A stretch of DNA of 64,000 nucleotides from Adineta vaga (GCA_021613535.1 CP075495.1:1488001-1552000); one strand, 5' to 3'; positions 1-11,822 are shown, numbered from the stretch's first letter. The notes: generated by a model from the sequence alone, not told the origin. Program-made: numbers and translations.

Positions 1-36
1 TTTATATTTGATTTTTTTGAATAAATTCTGTTCAAG

Positions 37-1014
37 TTTAAAATGTTACGAATGTACAGGATATGTTCCATGTGGAAGCGGTCAAACTCATCTTTTAGTC
101 AATTGTCCTGGTAAATGTATCGTTTACAAAAATCAATACGATCAAGGTAATTCTTTTATTGAAAATATATAGAAAAGAAAGAAGTACAATTTCTTTATTT
201 CATTAATAAAAGGAATGATCATTCGACGTTGTTGCTATAGTAATTGTGGAAATGATGGAATGAATAGATATGAAGGACGAGATGCATATGTATGTTCAAC
301 TGATATGTGTAATGGAGATCAAGCTGATCCATATCTAGAGGGTGGAGGTGTAACTATAGATGAAGGTGGTGGTGTAACTATAGATGTAGGTGGTGGTATA
401 ACCGTAGAAGAAGGTAGTGGAGATGAATTTGAATCAACAACAACGATAATCATATCAACCACCTCGTCAACCACCTCATCCACCACTTCATCCACCACCT
501 CATCCACCACTTCATCAACTACCGCATCGACAGGTATTTCAAAAGAAAAAAAGAACATTTAGATAATGAATTTTTTTCATTTTAGTAACAATCAAAACAA
601 GTCAATCATCAAAAGTTAGTTGTCATGAATGTACGGGTCATTATTCCGGATGTGGAACTTCTCAACATACAATTATACATAATTGTCAAATGTGTATGGT
701 GTATAGAAATGTATGGGATGGAAGTAAGTTAGTTTATTTGTATTGTCAAAGAAAATCTTCGTTTTGTTTTAAGATACAATCGTTCGACGTTGTTGTTATT
801 CCAATTGTGGACCGGCGAATTCTGTTAATCAATATGAAGGACGACAAGCTTATTTTTGTGCATCTAATCTTTGTAATGGTATTGGTTCAGAAAATTCACT
901 TCCATCAACACGAAGTATAATAAATTCGAATATCAAAAGATGATTAGTATTATGTCATATTTTCGTTTCTTTTTAGGTCTATTTCTTTCAGGAGATTCAT
1001 TTCCAAGCAATTGA
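37..1014 (+). CDS. Tandem Ly6/uPAR-domain secreted protein (5' partial)
   Basis: Exons 37-146, 213-533, 586-723, 774-914 and 977-1014 join in one frame; the signal-peptide exon lies before the window. Two Cys-rich modules are visible. Each opens with a CxxC pair (LKCYECTG; SCHECTG), has a central RRCCYSNCG motif and ends in a C-x(5)-C-x(3)-LCN or MCN motif, the Ly6/uPAR (three-finger) pattern. The modules are joined by a stalk made of three 8-residue repeats (EGGGVTID type) and a Ser/Thr run of 12-nt units (TTSS), probably O-glycosylated. The last 12 residues are short and not clearly a GPI-anchor signal. Ly6 proteins are extracellular or membrane-anchored binding modules; the ligand here is unknown. 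The fold is well supported, the function is not. Confidence 0.72.
319..528. repeat. Coding minisatellites in the Ly6 linker
   Basis: Three 24-nt units (about 342-417) encode EGGGVTID-like octapeptides. They are followed by a run of 12-nt ACC/TCA-rich units (about 455-525) encoding TTSS. Both preserve the reading frame, so copy number can change without breaking the gene. Confidence 0.7.
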
Positions 1015-1332
1015 AGTCCATTTATTATCGATTATTTTTCTTTTTTTTTATGTGAATTCTATGTATGTATACTCGATTAATTTAAATAAAAGAAAATCAT
1101 TAATGTATTTTATTTAAATAAGCTTTGTTCAATATAGATAGTTTCATAATTATTTTCATGAGAAAATAATTCAATATAGATATCAAAGTCGATGACCCTC
1201 CCTTGTACTTTTATCTTCGACCTTGATAGTGCATTGATGTCGTAAAAACAAACCCCAGATGTGAATATATTCACATCAATCATAGATATATGATGATGAT
1301 GATGATATTTACAGATTTAGTTCGAATATTCA
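1015..1332. other. Intergenic region
   Basis: No gene seen. It holds AATAAA polyadenylation-type signals just after the Ly6 gene (for example 1085-1090) and a short GATGAT run near 1290, then a possible 5'UTR for the glucanase gene. Confidence 0.6.
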
Positions 1333-4006
1333 ATGATAAAATTATACGTGTTTGTTATTGTCGTACTTTGTCAACCTTTATTTTCTAAATGTTCGGTTGA
1401 GAAAGCAGAAGAAATATGTTCAACAAATAGTCAATGTGTTAATCTTCCGACAGGTGATGGAAGTTCAGTTGTATGTGCATACAATTATGCGACATGTAGT
1501 GATTTAATTCCTTGTATGGGTGATCATACATGTACACGTCCAAATACTGTTTGTGTTAAACATCGTTGTCATATTCAACCTATTTGTTATCCAAAAACGA
1601 TGACAACTCATACACTTTGTCCTCCGATTTCACGTAAGTTTATAATAATAATAACAACGAAAGTATGTATATTGATTTCTCTCTTATTGTTTAGCGTCCA
1701 ATTCTTCATGTTATTCATGTCAATGTCCAACACATATTGTTCCTGATTATCCCACACAATTTTGGCGTGAAACTCTTAAAACAAGTGGTACAAATCCATT
1801 TACTGATAGTATTGATTATAAAGTTTATCGAAATGTCAAAGATTTTGGTGCCAAAGGTGATGGTATAATTGATGATACACGTGCAATTCAAAATGCTATT
1901 TCAAGTAATAATCGTTGTTCAGCTATTTCTGCATGTGAAGGTTCAACTTCTGAACCTGGTCTTATCTATTTTCCTCGTGGAACATATCTTATTAGTAAAA
2001 GTCTTCAATTAGATTATTATACACAATTAGTTGGTGATCCATCTGGTGATCGATTACCAACAATAAAATGTTCAAGTAATTTCAATGGTGGTTATGTACT
2101 TGATGGTGATCCATACAATGCATGGGGAAATCTTGCATGGGGTTCAACAAATAATTTCTTTCGTGAAATTCGAAATTTACGAATTGATATGACTAGTATG
2201 AGTCCAGCACTTGGTACAAGTGGGATACATTGGCCGGTTGGTCAAGCAACTGCTTTACAAAATATCGTTATCGAAATGTCAACAGCATCGAATACTCAAC
2301 ATCAAGGCTTATTTATTGAAAGTGGTAGTGGTGGATTTATGAGTGATATTACTTTTCATGGTGGAAAAATTGGAGCATTTCTTGGTAATCAACAATTTAC
2401 TTCGAGAAATTTAGCATTCTTTGGATGTCAAACTGCTATTAGTCAGATATGGAATTGGAATTGGTTGTATAAATCTCTTTCGATTAATCATTGTGGTGTT
2501 GGTATTAATTTATCTGTGAAATCAGGAGATAAAGAATCCGTTGGAGGATTAACAGTATTAGATTCTCATTTTTATAATACGACAGTTGGAATTATTACAT
2601 CAGCTAGTGCACAATCACTACCTACAAGTGCAGGACAAATTCTTCTCGATAATGTTCATTTTGAAAAAACTTCAATAGCTGTACAAAGTCTATCAAATCA
2701 GGTCTTATTACCAGGAAATCAACAAATACATTCTTGGGGTCAAGGTCATATTTATATACCTTCTTCGAATACTTATACTTATGTTCAAGGTACATTGACA
2801 CCACCAGAAAAGTCTGCTGTATTACTTGATGGTGCAAGATTTCTTGAACATTCTAGACCTGAATTTGCCGAATATTCTGCTGATAAATTTATTACTGTCA
2901 AAAGTCTCGGTGCTAAAGGTGATGGAGTAACCGATGATACTGCCATAATTCAACAAATTATTAATACTTATGCATCAACAAAAATTATTTTCTTTGATGC
3001 CGGTGCATATGTTCATACAAGTACGGTGTTTATACCATCCTATGCAGTGATTGTTGGTGAAGTTGAATCGACAATAATGGCGAATGGTGCATTTTTTGGT
3101 GATGCAAAAAATCCTAAACCAGTTTGGTCCATTGGTCAACAAGGACAAACAGGTAATGTTCAAATTGTTGATATGCTTTTTTCACATAAAGGACCAGTAC
3201 CAGGTGCAATTATGATGCAATGGAATTTAAAATCAACTTGTGCAGGTAAATCCGGTCTTTGGTCAACACATTTTCGAACAGGTGGAGCAAAAGGTACTGA
3301 TCAATCACCATTGAATTGTATGAAATTAACAGGTGCTCATAAACGACCAGAATGTCAAGGTGCATTTCTTCAACTTCATATTACTTCTCGAACATCTCTT
3401 TACATGGAAAATGTTTGGCTATGGGTTGCTGATCATAATTTAGATTATCCTGATCATTCACAAATTGATATTTTTAATGCACGAACAATTCTCGTTGAAA
3501 GTGAAGGACCATTGTGGATGTATGGTACATCAGCTGAACATTCAGTTTTCTATCAATATCAATTTCTTAATGCTAAAAATATCTTCCTAGGACAAGCTCA
3601 AACTGAATCAGCTTATTTTCAAAGTGAACCACCTGCACCTGAACCATTTACATCTCTTGCTGCTTGGTCCGATCCGGTTTTTGATGAATGTACAGCAGGT
3701 GATAGTGGTTGCACGAAAGGATGGGGTTTAGATATAATTAATGGAACTAATATTTATATTTATAATGCCGGTTTGTATAGTTTCTTTCAAAATTGGAATA
3801 CAAGTTGTATTGGAACATCGGATAATAAATATTGTCAAGATGGAATCTTTCGAATTCGAGGTAATTCAGATAAAGTTTATCTTTGGAATCTTGAAACTGT
3901 TGGAGTTGAAAATATGGTTATTATCGATGGTAATATTAAAGTCAAAAGTAAAGATAATATTGGTGTTTTTCCTGATGGAATACTTGCCTATTTACCAACA
4001 AACTAA
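1333..4006 (+). CDS. Secreted GH55-like exo-beta-1,3-glucanase
   Basis: Exons 1333-1633 and 1695-4006 encode 870 residues. The N-terminus is a signal peptide (hydrophobic residues 5-17), followed by a short module with about 12 Cys. Two pectate-lyase-3 type beta-helix starts follow. Each has the motif VKDFGAKGDGIIDDTRAIQ or its relative VKSLGAKGDGVTDDTAIIQ, one near residue 155 and one near residue 540. The double beta-helix with two such motifs, the FPRGTY strand and the late Trp-rich part match fungal glycoside hydrolase family 55, which cleaves beta-1,3-glucan from its ends. Such enzymes are typical of fungi and unusual in animals, so horizontal transfer is likely. Only one intron, near the 5' end, separates a signal/Cys module from the catalytic part. 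The substrate is inferred from the family; catalytic Glu was not assigned. Confidence 0.85.
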
Positions 4007-4055
4007 AATTTTGAAAAAATTATTCTTTTTTTTATGGTGACAGAGTTTTGTGCAT

Positions 4056-4170
4056 AGTTGTTTAATTCAACTTCAAATATAAATGATGATTCTAGTCATT
4101 ATTTTTCATAGATAAAGATTTAGACTTTGTTACTCATAAATATAATTTGGAATTGTAATGAATGGTAACC
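4056..4170 (-). repeat. Dispersed repeat family 1, copy A (inverted)
   Basis: The reverse complement shares the core ATGAAAAATAATGACTAGAA and flanking blocks with 27645-27790 and 39975-40130. It lies in the 3' flank of the glucanase gene. No coding capacity seen. Confidence 0.8.
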
Positions 4171-4280
4171 AAAATAAAACGATGATTATTCTATGGAAAC
4201 ACTCTAGCTCAAGTTTCGTGATTTATTAATATGAAAAGAAAAAGAATCATTGAAAAAACAGATAACGTCTATAAATGAAA

Positions 4281-5692
4281 TTAGAAACCACATTGTGCAC
4301 ATAAAATACCGATTTTTTCATCATAAAATTTCTCCTTCTCATCAATAATATGACGACATTTTGAACAAACAAAACAATTGATATGATAATTTTGTCCTTT
4401 AAATGTTGTATAACGTTCAAGAATTGATCGATTACATTTCGCACATTTTGGTGTAAAATATTTCTCATGACAATCACGACAACAAGGTTTATTATCCGCT
4501 TGATAAAATTTACTTTCATACATTATTTTTTCACAATGACCACAACGAAAACAATCTGGATGATAAATTTTTCCCTGATAATTCACTGATTTACCAACAG
4601 TTATTGTTTTGAAACATTGTTGACATTGTGGAGCTATATTTTTCTCATAACATTGATTACAACAAGGTTTAGAATTATTTGTATGAAATCTTGATTCAAT
4701 TATCGGACGATAACATTGACCACAACGAAAACAATCGGGATGATATTTATTATCCTGATAAATTACGGCTTTTTCAGATATTATTGGTTTTAAACATTGA
4801 CAACATTTCGATGCAAATTTCTCTTGATAACATTGTTCACAACAGGGATGATTATCATATGTTGGAAATTCCATTTCTCGTATAACATTTTGACAATGTG
4901 GACATTTAAAACAATCTAAATGATATTTATTTCCTTTGTATGTTGTGTATCGTCCTGATGGTATTTTTTGTGAACATACATAACATTGAGATGCAAATTT
5001 ATCGTCAAAACATTGATTACAACAACGTTTAGAATTTTGAATATGAATATTTACTTGATCAATTAATGATCGACGACAATAATCACAATTAAAACATTCT
5101 CGATGATAATCATGTTCTTCAAAATGAACATATCTTTCAATTGTGATGGATTGTTGACAAACATTACAAATTTTTGCTTTTGCTAATTGACATTTTTTAC
5201 AAATTGGTCCGCCATTATCATCGACGAGATATGTTGTCTCCGTATTTAAACCAAGATTTTCATGACAAATAGAACATGTAAAGCAATGTCGATGATAATT
5301 CCGATTGTTAAATTTAATATCATTATCAATTTGACCATTAATCATTCTTCCACATTTGAAACAATCATCAACACGACTCTAATGATAATCATAAGGAAAA
5401 AGAATGCGTGAATTTATATTCTTCAATCTTACTGTTCTTGTTAGTGGATTGATGATCAATTCGGTTTTATAGACCCTATCTGATGAAGGATTATTTGTAT
5501 AGATTGGTTGTCGTGTTTCAGGTACTAGAGGACGAGGTGGTGGTGTTGGAGGCGGAGGCACCCGAACAGATGTTACTACATCTTCTCGATATGTTCGTGT
5601 TTCCGGAGTAAATCGCTAGAAGATTCTTTCTCTATATTCATAGATTTATTTTCCAAGGAAAAACTTACTCGAAGATTTTGGTATGTATTCAT
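4281..5692 (-). CDS. Six-LIM-domain protein
   Basis: Exons 5692-5669, 5615-5433 and 5378-4281 encode 434 residues. A Pro-rich segment near residues 30-45 (VPPPPTPPPRPLVP) comes first, then six consecutive LIM double zinc fingers from about residue 72 to the end. Each repeats the CxxC...HxxCFxC...CxxC...CxxC pattern (for example KYHPDCFRCGQC). LIM domains bind protein partners, usually in actin or adhesion complexes or in transcription cofactors. The domain count fits limpet/FHL-like or paxillin-related LIM-only proteins, but no PET domain or LD motif is seen, so no family name is given. The start is the first in-frame Met; its 24-nt exon is small but has good splice sites. Confidence 0.88.
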
Positions 5693-6647
5693 TTTCGATT
5701 AGAAAAAATTCTTTTATTCTAAAAGAAAAAAACAAAAACATAGAATGTCTATCATACATTTGTAGAATAAATCAATGAGGACAATATATTTTGGTATGTC
5801 AATTTTACTCACTCGATAATATATGGTAATAAAATTACATATAGAAAAGGTCGAGAGTTTGATACTTGTAATATATGTTTAGATATGAATATAAAACAAA
5901 AAGAAAACGTCGTTTTATGTTATTTTCTTTACATTTTTTTTTGTAAAACATAAAAGAAAGAAACAGAATGTTGTTTTTCGATTTGACGAGCACCTACAAA
6001 TGCTGATAAAAGAAATAAAAAAGTATATATAACATCTTACGAAAAGAAAAACATTCCTTTTTCGTTTATCTAGTTCTAAGATAGGCTTTATTATTTCATA
6101 ATCATAAAATCATGTTTTACAACCTATGAATCACATAGAAAGAAGAACTTTTATCAACGCCTACAGAAAATAAACTGATAGATCTTTAGAAAGATGAACT
6201 GTACGATGAATTTTTTTGTTGTTGTTGATAATATTATTCAATAAACTTTTGTCAACATACACCAGTTTATTGCTTATAAAAACCATCTGTGAAAATATGT
6301 CTATGCCGAAGTCCTTCAGGCGAAAATCTGTAATATATTCAACAAGAATATTCTCACTTTGTGTAATTCTAAAATCATATAGTATTGTTCAGATGTGCTT
6401 TTATTTTTATTCCTCTGTTGAGAAAAATAAATAAATGACACAAGATCTCGTATGTTTTTGTTTTCCTTATTATATATAACAACTAATTAGGAAAATACAA
6501 GGAGAATTCGTCTAAAGTTACTCGATTTTATTCGTTAAATCAAATCAGTTTTTCTTTTTAATATGTATTTATTAATAAATATGTGACATTAAAGCAATTA
6601 GGTTCGTTTTTCTTGTTGCAATTAATAATAGGTTTGGTCAAGTTTTG
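5693..6647. other. Intergenic region
   Basis: AT-rich, and no gene is supported. Open frames here (for example 6216-6434) lack splice structure and look like chance. Confidence 0.55.
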
Positions 6648-7155
6648 TTATTTTTCAGTTGAATATTTTTCTTTTATTTGTACGCTACGACGTATTCGTT
6701 CGGTTTTTGTTGGAGGTGCCGTTGATGATGATGATGTCGATGGTTTTGATGGTGGAGGTAAAGTTGCAATGAAACTTCGAGCTAGAATATAATATTAAGT
6801 AGAACTATTTGAATCTGAATAAATAGAATTTACTTGATGCAACTTGTTTTTTATGTGCTTCAATTTCTTTTCGTTCTTTCATTTTATCAATTGATCCTAC
6901 TTGATAACCAATTTCTCGTTCAATCTGATGTGTTTGTCTTATTTTAGCAAAACGTCGATGACGTTCATTTTCAAATGCTTCTTCATCGTCATAATCATGT
7001 GTTATTAAATATGCAGATTGTTCACGTTTATATTCTGAATCCTTTTATGATTTAGAAAACAAAACAATAAGATACTTTAAAAAGAAAGAACTTACTTTTG
7101 CTCGTAAAACAGCTTCTTTTTCTAATCGTGTGATCTTTTTCGAAGCTCCTGGCAT
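6648..7155 (-). CDS. Small charged helical protein, unrecognised
   Basis: Exons 7155-7096, 7041-6834 and 6781-6648 splice in frame to 133 residues. The N-terminal 90 residues are highly charged and likely helical (many Glu/Lys/Arg, motifs DYDDEEAFENERHRR and MKERKEIEAHKK). A Pro/Ser-rich linker (LPPPSKPSTSSSST) and a basic tail follow. No signal peptide or membrane segment is seen. I do not recognise the family; a ciliary or cytoskeletal coiled-coil protein would fit the composition but this is a guess. Support comes from three clean GT-AG junctions that all keep the frame. Confidence 0.6.
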
Positions 7156-8260
7156 CTTTAGTTGCTTATGTATGACGTGAATTCTTCTTTATCTTCTTCT
7201 GCAATGTTATATATGACAAAATACATACGACTGAGATGATGGATTTTCTTTTCTCTACTTCTCCTTCGTTTTCCAAGTATGCAATTACGGTCAGAGACGG
7301 TTTGTACAAACATCGAGACATGAAATGGAAAGATCGAAGAGAAGAAAAGAAAATATGATAACGTGGTTCTGTTCTCTTTCATCTTCAATAATAGAGAAGA
7401 ATTCTTCGACGACAATATACGCAAGAACGACAAAGTTAGACTAATACAACTGTTTACATGCAGTGAAGCAAAGAAATATAGAAGATTCTCAGCAAGGAGA
7501 GGTTAATCCATAAGTGATTTCTTACCCTTTTGTACATACATCCAAATATTCGATTTTATTTTCATGATTTATTAAATGACCTTGGATGTCATATTTCATT
7601 CATTCAGTATTGTATTTAATAATGCAAATCATCTGAGAATCTTAATGCACATTTCATTTATTCATTGCAAAAGAGTTTTAATTTAAAGAAAAAAACAACA
7701 GCATTTCTCTTGATATAGTTATTCGCCTAAATCTACAAAAATGAGCGAAAAAATTTAAATTTCAGGTTTAATTCCTTTGTCAAAACAAGTTTTCATATAA
7801 CGTTAGTTTCTTGCTGTTGTGAAAGAAAATAAGTGTTTTACGTCATACATAAAGTCATCAGAGATGATGACGTCGTAGAAAATTTCGGCGCACTCAATGG
7901 AATCTATAAAATCAAGCAAAACATCTAATCCGTCTGGCAAAAAGGATTTCAATGAATCAACTAAATTGAATTGAACAATCAAAAATTTCGAAATAGTTCA
8001 TAATTCTATATTCTTTTCATACATTTTCTTCATTCTTGTATTCTTACAAGTTATTCTATTCTTCAATTCCCTATTACGACAAGTAAATGAGTTTCTTGAT
8101 TTTGTCGATCGAAACGTGGGAGCAAAGAATAAAAAAGCAACATAACTTATATTTTTTGTTTCATTCGATGCTTTCTCGACGAATTTATTCAATTGTTTGT
8201 TGGATAAAAGAATAGTATATAAAAATTTTCATTATTTATAGATCGTGCTACATATTAGAT
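7156..8260. other. Intergenic region
   Basis: No gene seen on either strand. Longest open frames (7158-7433 and 7998-8192, minus) have no splice structure or familiar motifs. A TATA-like ATAGTATATAAAA lies near 8210-8223, before the next gene. Confidence 0.55.
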
Positions 8261-9067
8261 ATGCATATTGCTTTCAAAATTCTTATTGGTGTTGGAATTG
8301 CAGCAGTGATTATAGCGATAATTGCTATTCCAGTTGGAGTCACAGTAGCAACAGGTATTTCTATCGCACTTTTCTTCTAATAGAGATATGATGATCTTAC
8401 ATGAGTTTTTTTTTCTTTATTAGGAAATAGCAATTCATCTGGTACGTCAGGTATGAATTTTTCTATTTATTAATTCTATTGATCTTCTATAATTACAAAT
8501 AGGTGGTAGTTCAAGTAGCTCAGGCAGCTCAGGTATGCTACAATACTTCTGATTTTTCTTTACGTTAATGAAAGGTTTTTTTTCTTCTAAAAAATAGGAC
8601 TCTCTTTATATGGTATACGTACTAATCTTCAACCTAGTTCAATGGGAAGTGGCTGGTCTTTATGTTATTCAAGAACCTATGCTACTTTAATGAGTTCAGG
8701 TACTCTTGGAACTACATTAACAGCATGTAACAAATCGAAATTATTACTTGGCTGTAAATCAACAGGTAGTTCAACCTTACTCCTCGCTGCTATGGGTGAT
8801 CGAAATGATGTTCTTTTTAATTGTGGCGTTACATCTTCTTGCAAAAGAATTGCTAATGGTGTTTCATGGTATTATTCAAGTATGCTTTCGTGGGGTTTTG
8901 CTGGTGCAACAGATACAGTAAATCGTAATCCATGCGATCTATCTACAGCAAATCCAAGTGATCGTTTGTGTTGGATTACTACTAATAATGGTGGCTATCG
9001 ATGTGGAGCAGTGACAGGACTTCAAACATCTACAACATACGAAAAAGTTATATATCATTCTGATTGA
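8261..9067 (+). CDS. Small type II membrane protein with unnamed Cys-containing ectodomain
   Basis: Exons 8261-8354, 8424-8450, 8503-8532 and 8598-9067 join to 206 residues. A short cytoplasmic start is followed by one hydrophobic segment (IGVGIAAVIIAIIAIPVGV, about residues 8-27). A Gly/Ser linker (about residues 30-50) is split over two tiny exons of 27 and 30 nt. A compact domain of about 150 residues follows, with motifs LYGIRTNLQPSS, LLLGCKSTGS, DVLFNCG, SWYYSSMLSWGF and RLCWITTNNGGYRCG. I recall this domain pattern from uncharacterised proteins of diverse eukaryotes and bacteria but cannot name it. Cysteine spacing suggests disulfides, hence an extracellular domain. Confidence 0.75.
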
Positions 9068-10390
9068 ACATCAAAATGTTTAATCGAGGGTATGGGTGTC
9101 TTTCCTTTTGATTAAACCCATACCTTAACCTTTACTCTAAAGACTTTTATCGTCATATGCAAATTCATTTAAAGTACAAACAGATGCTACAACTAAGATC
9201 ATAAAGTATTTATAGAGATTATGCCACTATCATTGTTAGATATTCAATATTAATTGAAATGATAATCTCAATAAAAGCTTTTGAGTGTGTAACTTGAAGA
9301 GAATGAGAGAAAAGTGATCATTTATTGCAAGAAATCATCATTGGGTTTAAAAAAAAACGTTTTTTTCCATTGGCAGCAGATCAATTGCAACAATATTTAA
9401 GGACAAGACGTTTTTCTTTGCTAGCTTGCCGATTTGAATCATTTATTCGGAAGCAGAACGTTGTATGATTTTTACAAAATTTAGTAAAGCGTAAAGGAAA
9501 ACTTTTACTTTAAATTTGTGTGACATCGTCTATATTTAATAGAACAGCGCTTCAAAAACATTTTCCATGTGTGCATTCTTATCGTTACATTTAATTGTTT
9601 CGTTTTCTGTTGTTTTGGCCCATTTTCAAATAATATCGATACATTTAATAAAGATTTTCTATAGACAAGTATTTATGTTTATAAAGCTTCGACATCTCCC
9701 TATTGTAGATAATAAAATTTCTCTTGGGACAACATATTTTTGGCCATCCTGTAGCAAGGAGAAGGTATATATAAGAGAAAAATTGAATAACCGCTTACTG
9801 TACGTGGAAAAACAAAGAGGGTTTTCTATTATGAAAAGATCTTCTAATATAGGGGTCCTTCAATATGTTCAAGACATACTTGCAAGTTAATGACGTGTAA
9901 TCTTTTTACCATCTTCTAATTCCATTTATTCCGACATGTATATATGCAATCGTCTTCTGAGAACAGAGTGAGTAAATATCCGTCATGTAGGTTTTAATGC
10001 ATTGAAAACTAGATGTTTATGTAGGAAGACATGGTAATAGATAAAACTTTATCATCCTCGATAGTTACTGTATTCGATTCAAGTGTTCTTTGGAAGTATT
10101 TTTTCAAATGTCCGACAAAGCTGTAACGACCATTTCCTTCACGTCCGAGTAGCATAGAACATTTTGTTTTCATTTGTATTCGATCGTCCAAAGCCGAAAA
10201 TTTAGCTCTAAATAGTTTCATAAATACCGCTGTAGAAACTCACAGATATATCACCGTCTGACATAATCGGTATAAAACGCACCATTTGATCAAAGACTTT
10301 TGAATTGATATCTTTTCGACTTTGAAGAAATGTGCAAAATCTTCGAAGAGAAGATCAGAACATACGTGAACGAATTGTTATACTTATACC
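9068..10390. other. Intergenic region with a small hairpin
   Basis: No convincing gene. A hairpin with 9-bp arms (GGTATGGGT / ACCCATACC, about 9089-9124) lies just after the upstream stop codon, and an A8CGT7-like palindrome sits near 9351-9366. The open frames 9567-9890 (+) and 10009-10221 (-) have no recognisable domain. Confidence 0.5.
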
Positions 10391-11223
10391 AAATTCGTAA
10401 ACAACTAAAAATATGTGAGAATAATTCATTTTCATCATCTTTTTCCCTAATACATTTCATAAATGTTTTTTTTTAGATGTAGAATAATATTTATTCAAAG
10501 TCTTTCTTTTACAAACTGAACATGTAAATAGTTATTACATTGACAATAAATATTTAAAAATCGATGTAATCAAGTAGAACATTTTTCTCTTATAACTTTT
10601 AAAACCTCTGGAAGTTGATGGCCCATGAAATGACCACGGCGTGGTAATTCAAGATATTCAGATTTTAATTTATCAGCCACAAAACGTCCTTCATCAACTG
10701 GTATACATTTATCACTAGGTGAATGTAATTGTACAATAAATCCAGCATTCGATCGCATTACATCCCAATTCCTTCAAATATTTCATTTTACTTCGTATTT
10801 TTCTAAGAACTAATAAACTTACCAAGGTCGATTATAATATTCACTTGCTCTTTCATTCTCATCACCTAAATCTGTATGACATGCTGCAACAAGAATTACT
10901 CCACGTACTTTATCTTTTTCAATTAAACGCATTATTGCTTCGCATCCTGAACTATGTCCAACTAAAATCGTTTTTTCATCAGATTTAAGTGTATCCCGAA
11001 TGAATGGTAACCAATATGATTCACGAGCAGCATGAGGATCGGGCATATCTTCAAGAATTACATCAAATTTACCAGATGGATCTTTCTCGAGATGTTCTTT
11101 TAACCAACTATACCAATTGCAATTTTCTACAGGTGTACATCCCATACCTGGTATGATAAGAATACGTTGTCGTTCATTATTGGTTGTCATCTGAAATTTT
11201 CATTATAACAACAGAAATTACTA
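10391..11223. repeat. Direct duplication, unit 1
   Basis: Similarity to 12352-13164 runs from AAATTCGTAAACAACTAA on the left to AACAGAAATTACTA on the right. It includes the whole hydrolase gene and its 3' flank, with a deletion of about 20 nt in the second copy near the left edge. Confidence 0.9.
10570..11190 (-). CDS. RBBP9-like serine hydrolase, copy 1
   Basis: Exons 11190-10823 and 10771-10570 encode 189 residues, the usual size for RBBP9/YdeN-type alpha/beta hydrolases. Visible catalytic parts are the nucleophile elbow GHSSG, the acid in HSPSDKCIP and the His in RRGHF. The RPW-NW junction across the intron also matches the family. These small esterases act in the cytosol; vertebrate RBBP9 is a serine hydrolase. 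The gene lies in a duplicated segment of about 0.8 kb (10391-11223), the other copy being at 12352-13164. The proteins differ at about seven residues, mostly in exon 2. All three catalytic residues are intact in both. Confidence 0.9.
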
Positions 11224-11454
11224 AGATGCACATAAAGCAAAAATGTAGTGAAGAAAAACATTTGCCGTTTTTTTAGTCTATCCGATAGAGAATTTGACGC
11301 TGATCACGAATATGTGTCTTTTATGTTTTTTGAGAACTTTTTTTCGGTCGAAAAATTCCAAAAACTTCGGACTACTCTAAAAAGTGAAAAAATCAAGTTT
11401 TCAAACAAATGGCGCTAGTCTGTTTCCTTTTGAGTTTCGCATCTCGAAACTAAA

Positions 11455-11491
11455 TTTTTCAGATTCAGAATTGAAAACTGAATCTGAAAAA
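11455..11491. repeat. Perfect 14-bp inverted repeat
   Basis: TTTTTCAGATTCAG and its exact reverse complement flank a 9-nt loop. Confidence 0.85.
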
Positions 11492-11682
11492 CTAGGTTTG
11501 AAAGTACCAGAGCAAGAAATGGGTTTTTCAAAGGGCCCAGAACAGGCACGACTAAAAAACCCGAATCGATCTGGCAAATCTAACACCACTTTTTTCTGAG
11601 CACCTAAAAGCAATATTTTGACGTGGTTCGATTCGCCGGATGCTCCTCTTCAAAAGTATACGTCCACATTTTTGAAATTTTT

Positions 11683-11822
11683 TTGAGGGTGTGGGTGTGG
11701 GTGTGGGTGTGGGTGTGGATACGCTTCAATTTAGACCCACACCCACACTCACCCCACATCCACACCCATCCCACACCCACACCCACACCCACACGCACAC
11801 GCACACCCACCCACACCCTCAA
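11683..11822. repeat. Palindromic TGTGGG / CCCACA telomere-like array
   Basis: About five TGTGGG units (11687-11718) and then a degenerate run of CCCACA units (11734-11820) are separated by 15 nt. The outer 15 bp are exact inverted arms (TTGAGGGTGTGGGTG). From memory, TGTGGG is the telomeric hexamer reported for bdelloid rotifers. The G-strand-then-C-strand order is the order expected at a telomere-telomere junction, but hairpin amplification of a microsatellite could give the same pattern. Confidence 0.75.

Noticed and set aside
37-1014. Three-finger toxin identity for the Ly6 gene
   Set aside because: Two Ly6 modules on a mucin-like stalk fit an ordinary cell-surface or secreted Ly6 protein; nothing points to a venom role.
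9567-9890. 107-codon plus-strand ORF between the membrane protein and the hydrolases
   Set aside because: No domain, hydrophobic low-complexity start, no splice context and codon use unlike nearby genes.
10009-10221. 70-codon minus-strand ORF with balanced composition
   Set aside because: Looks faintly protein-like, but no splice partners, homology or conserved motif; possibly a decayed fragment.
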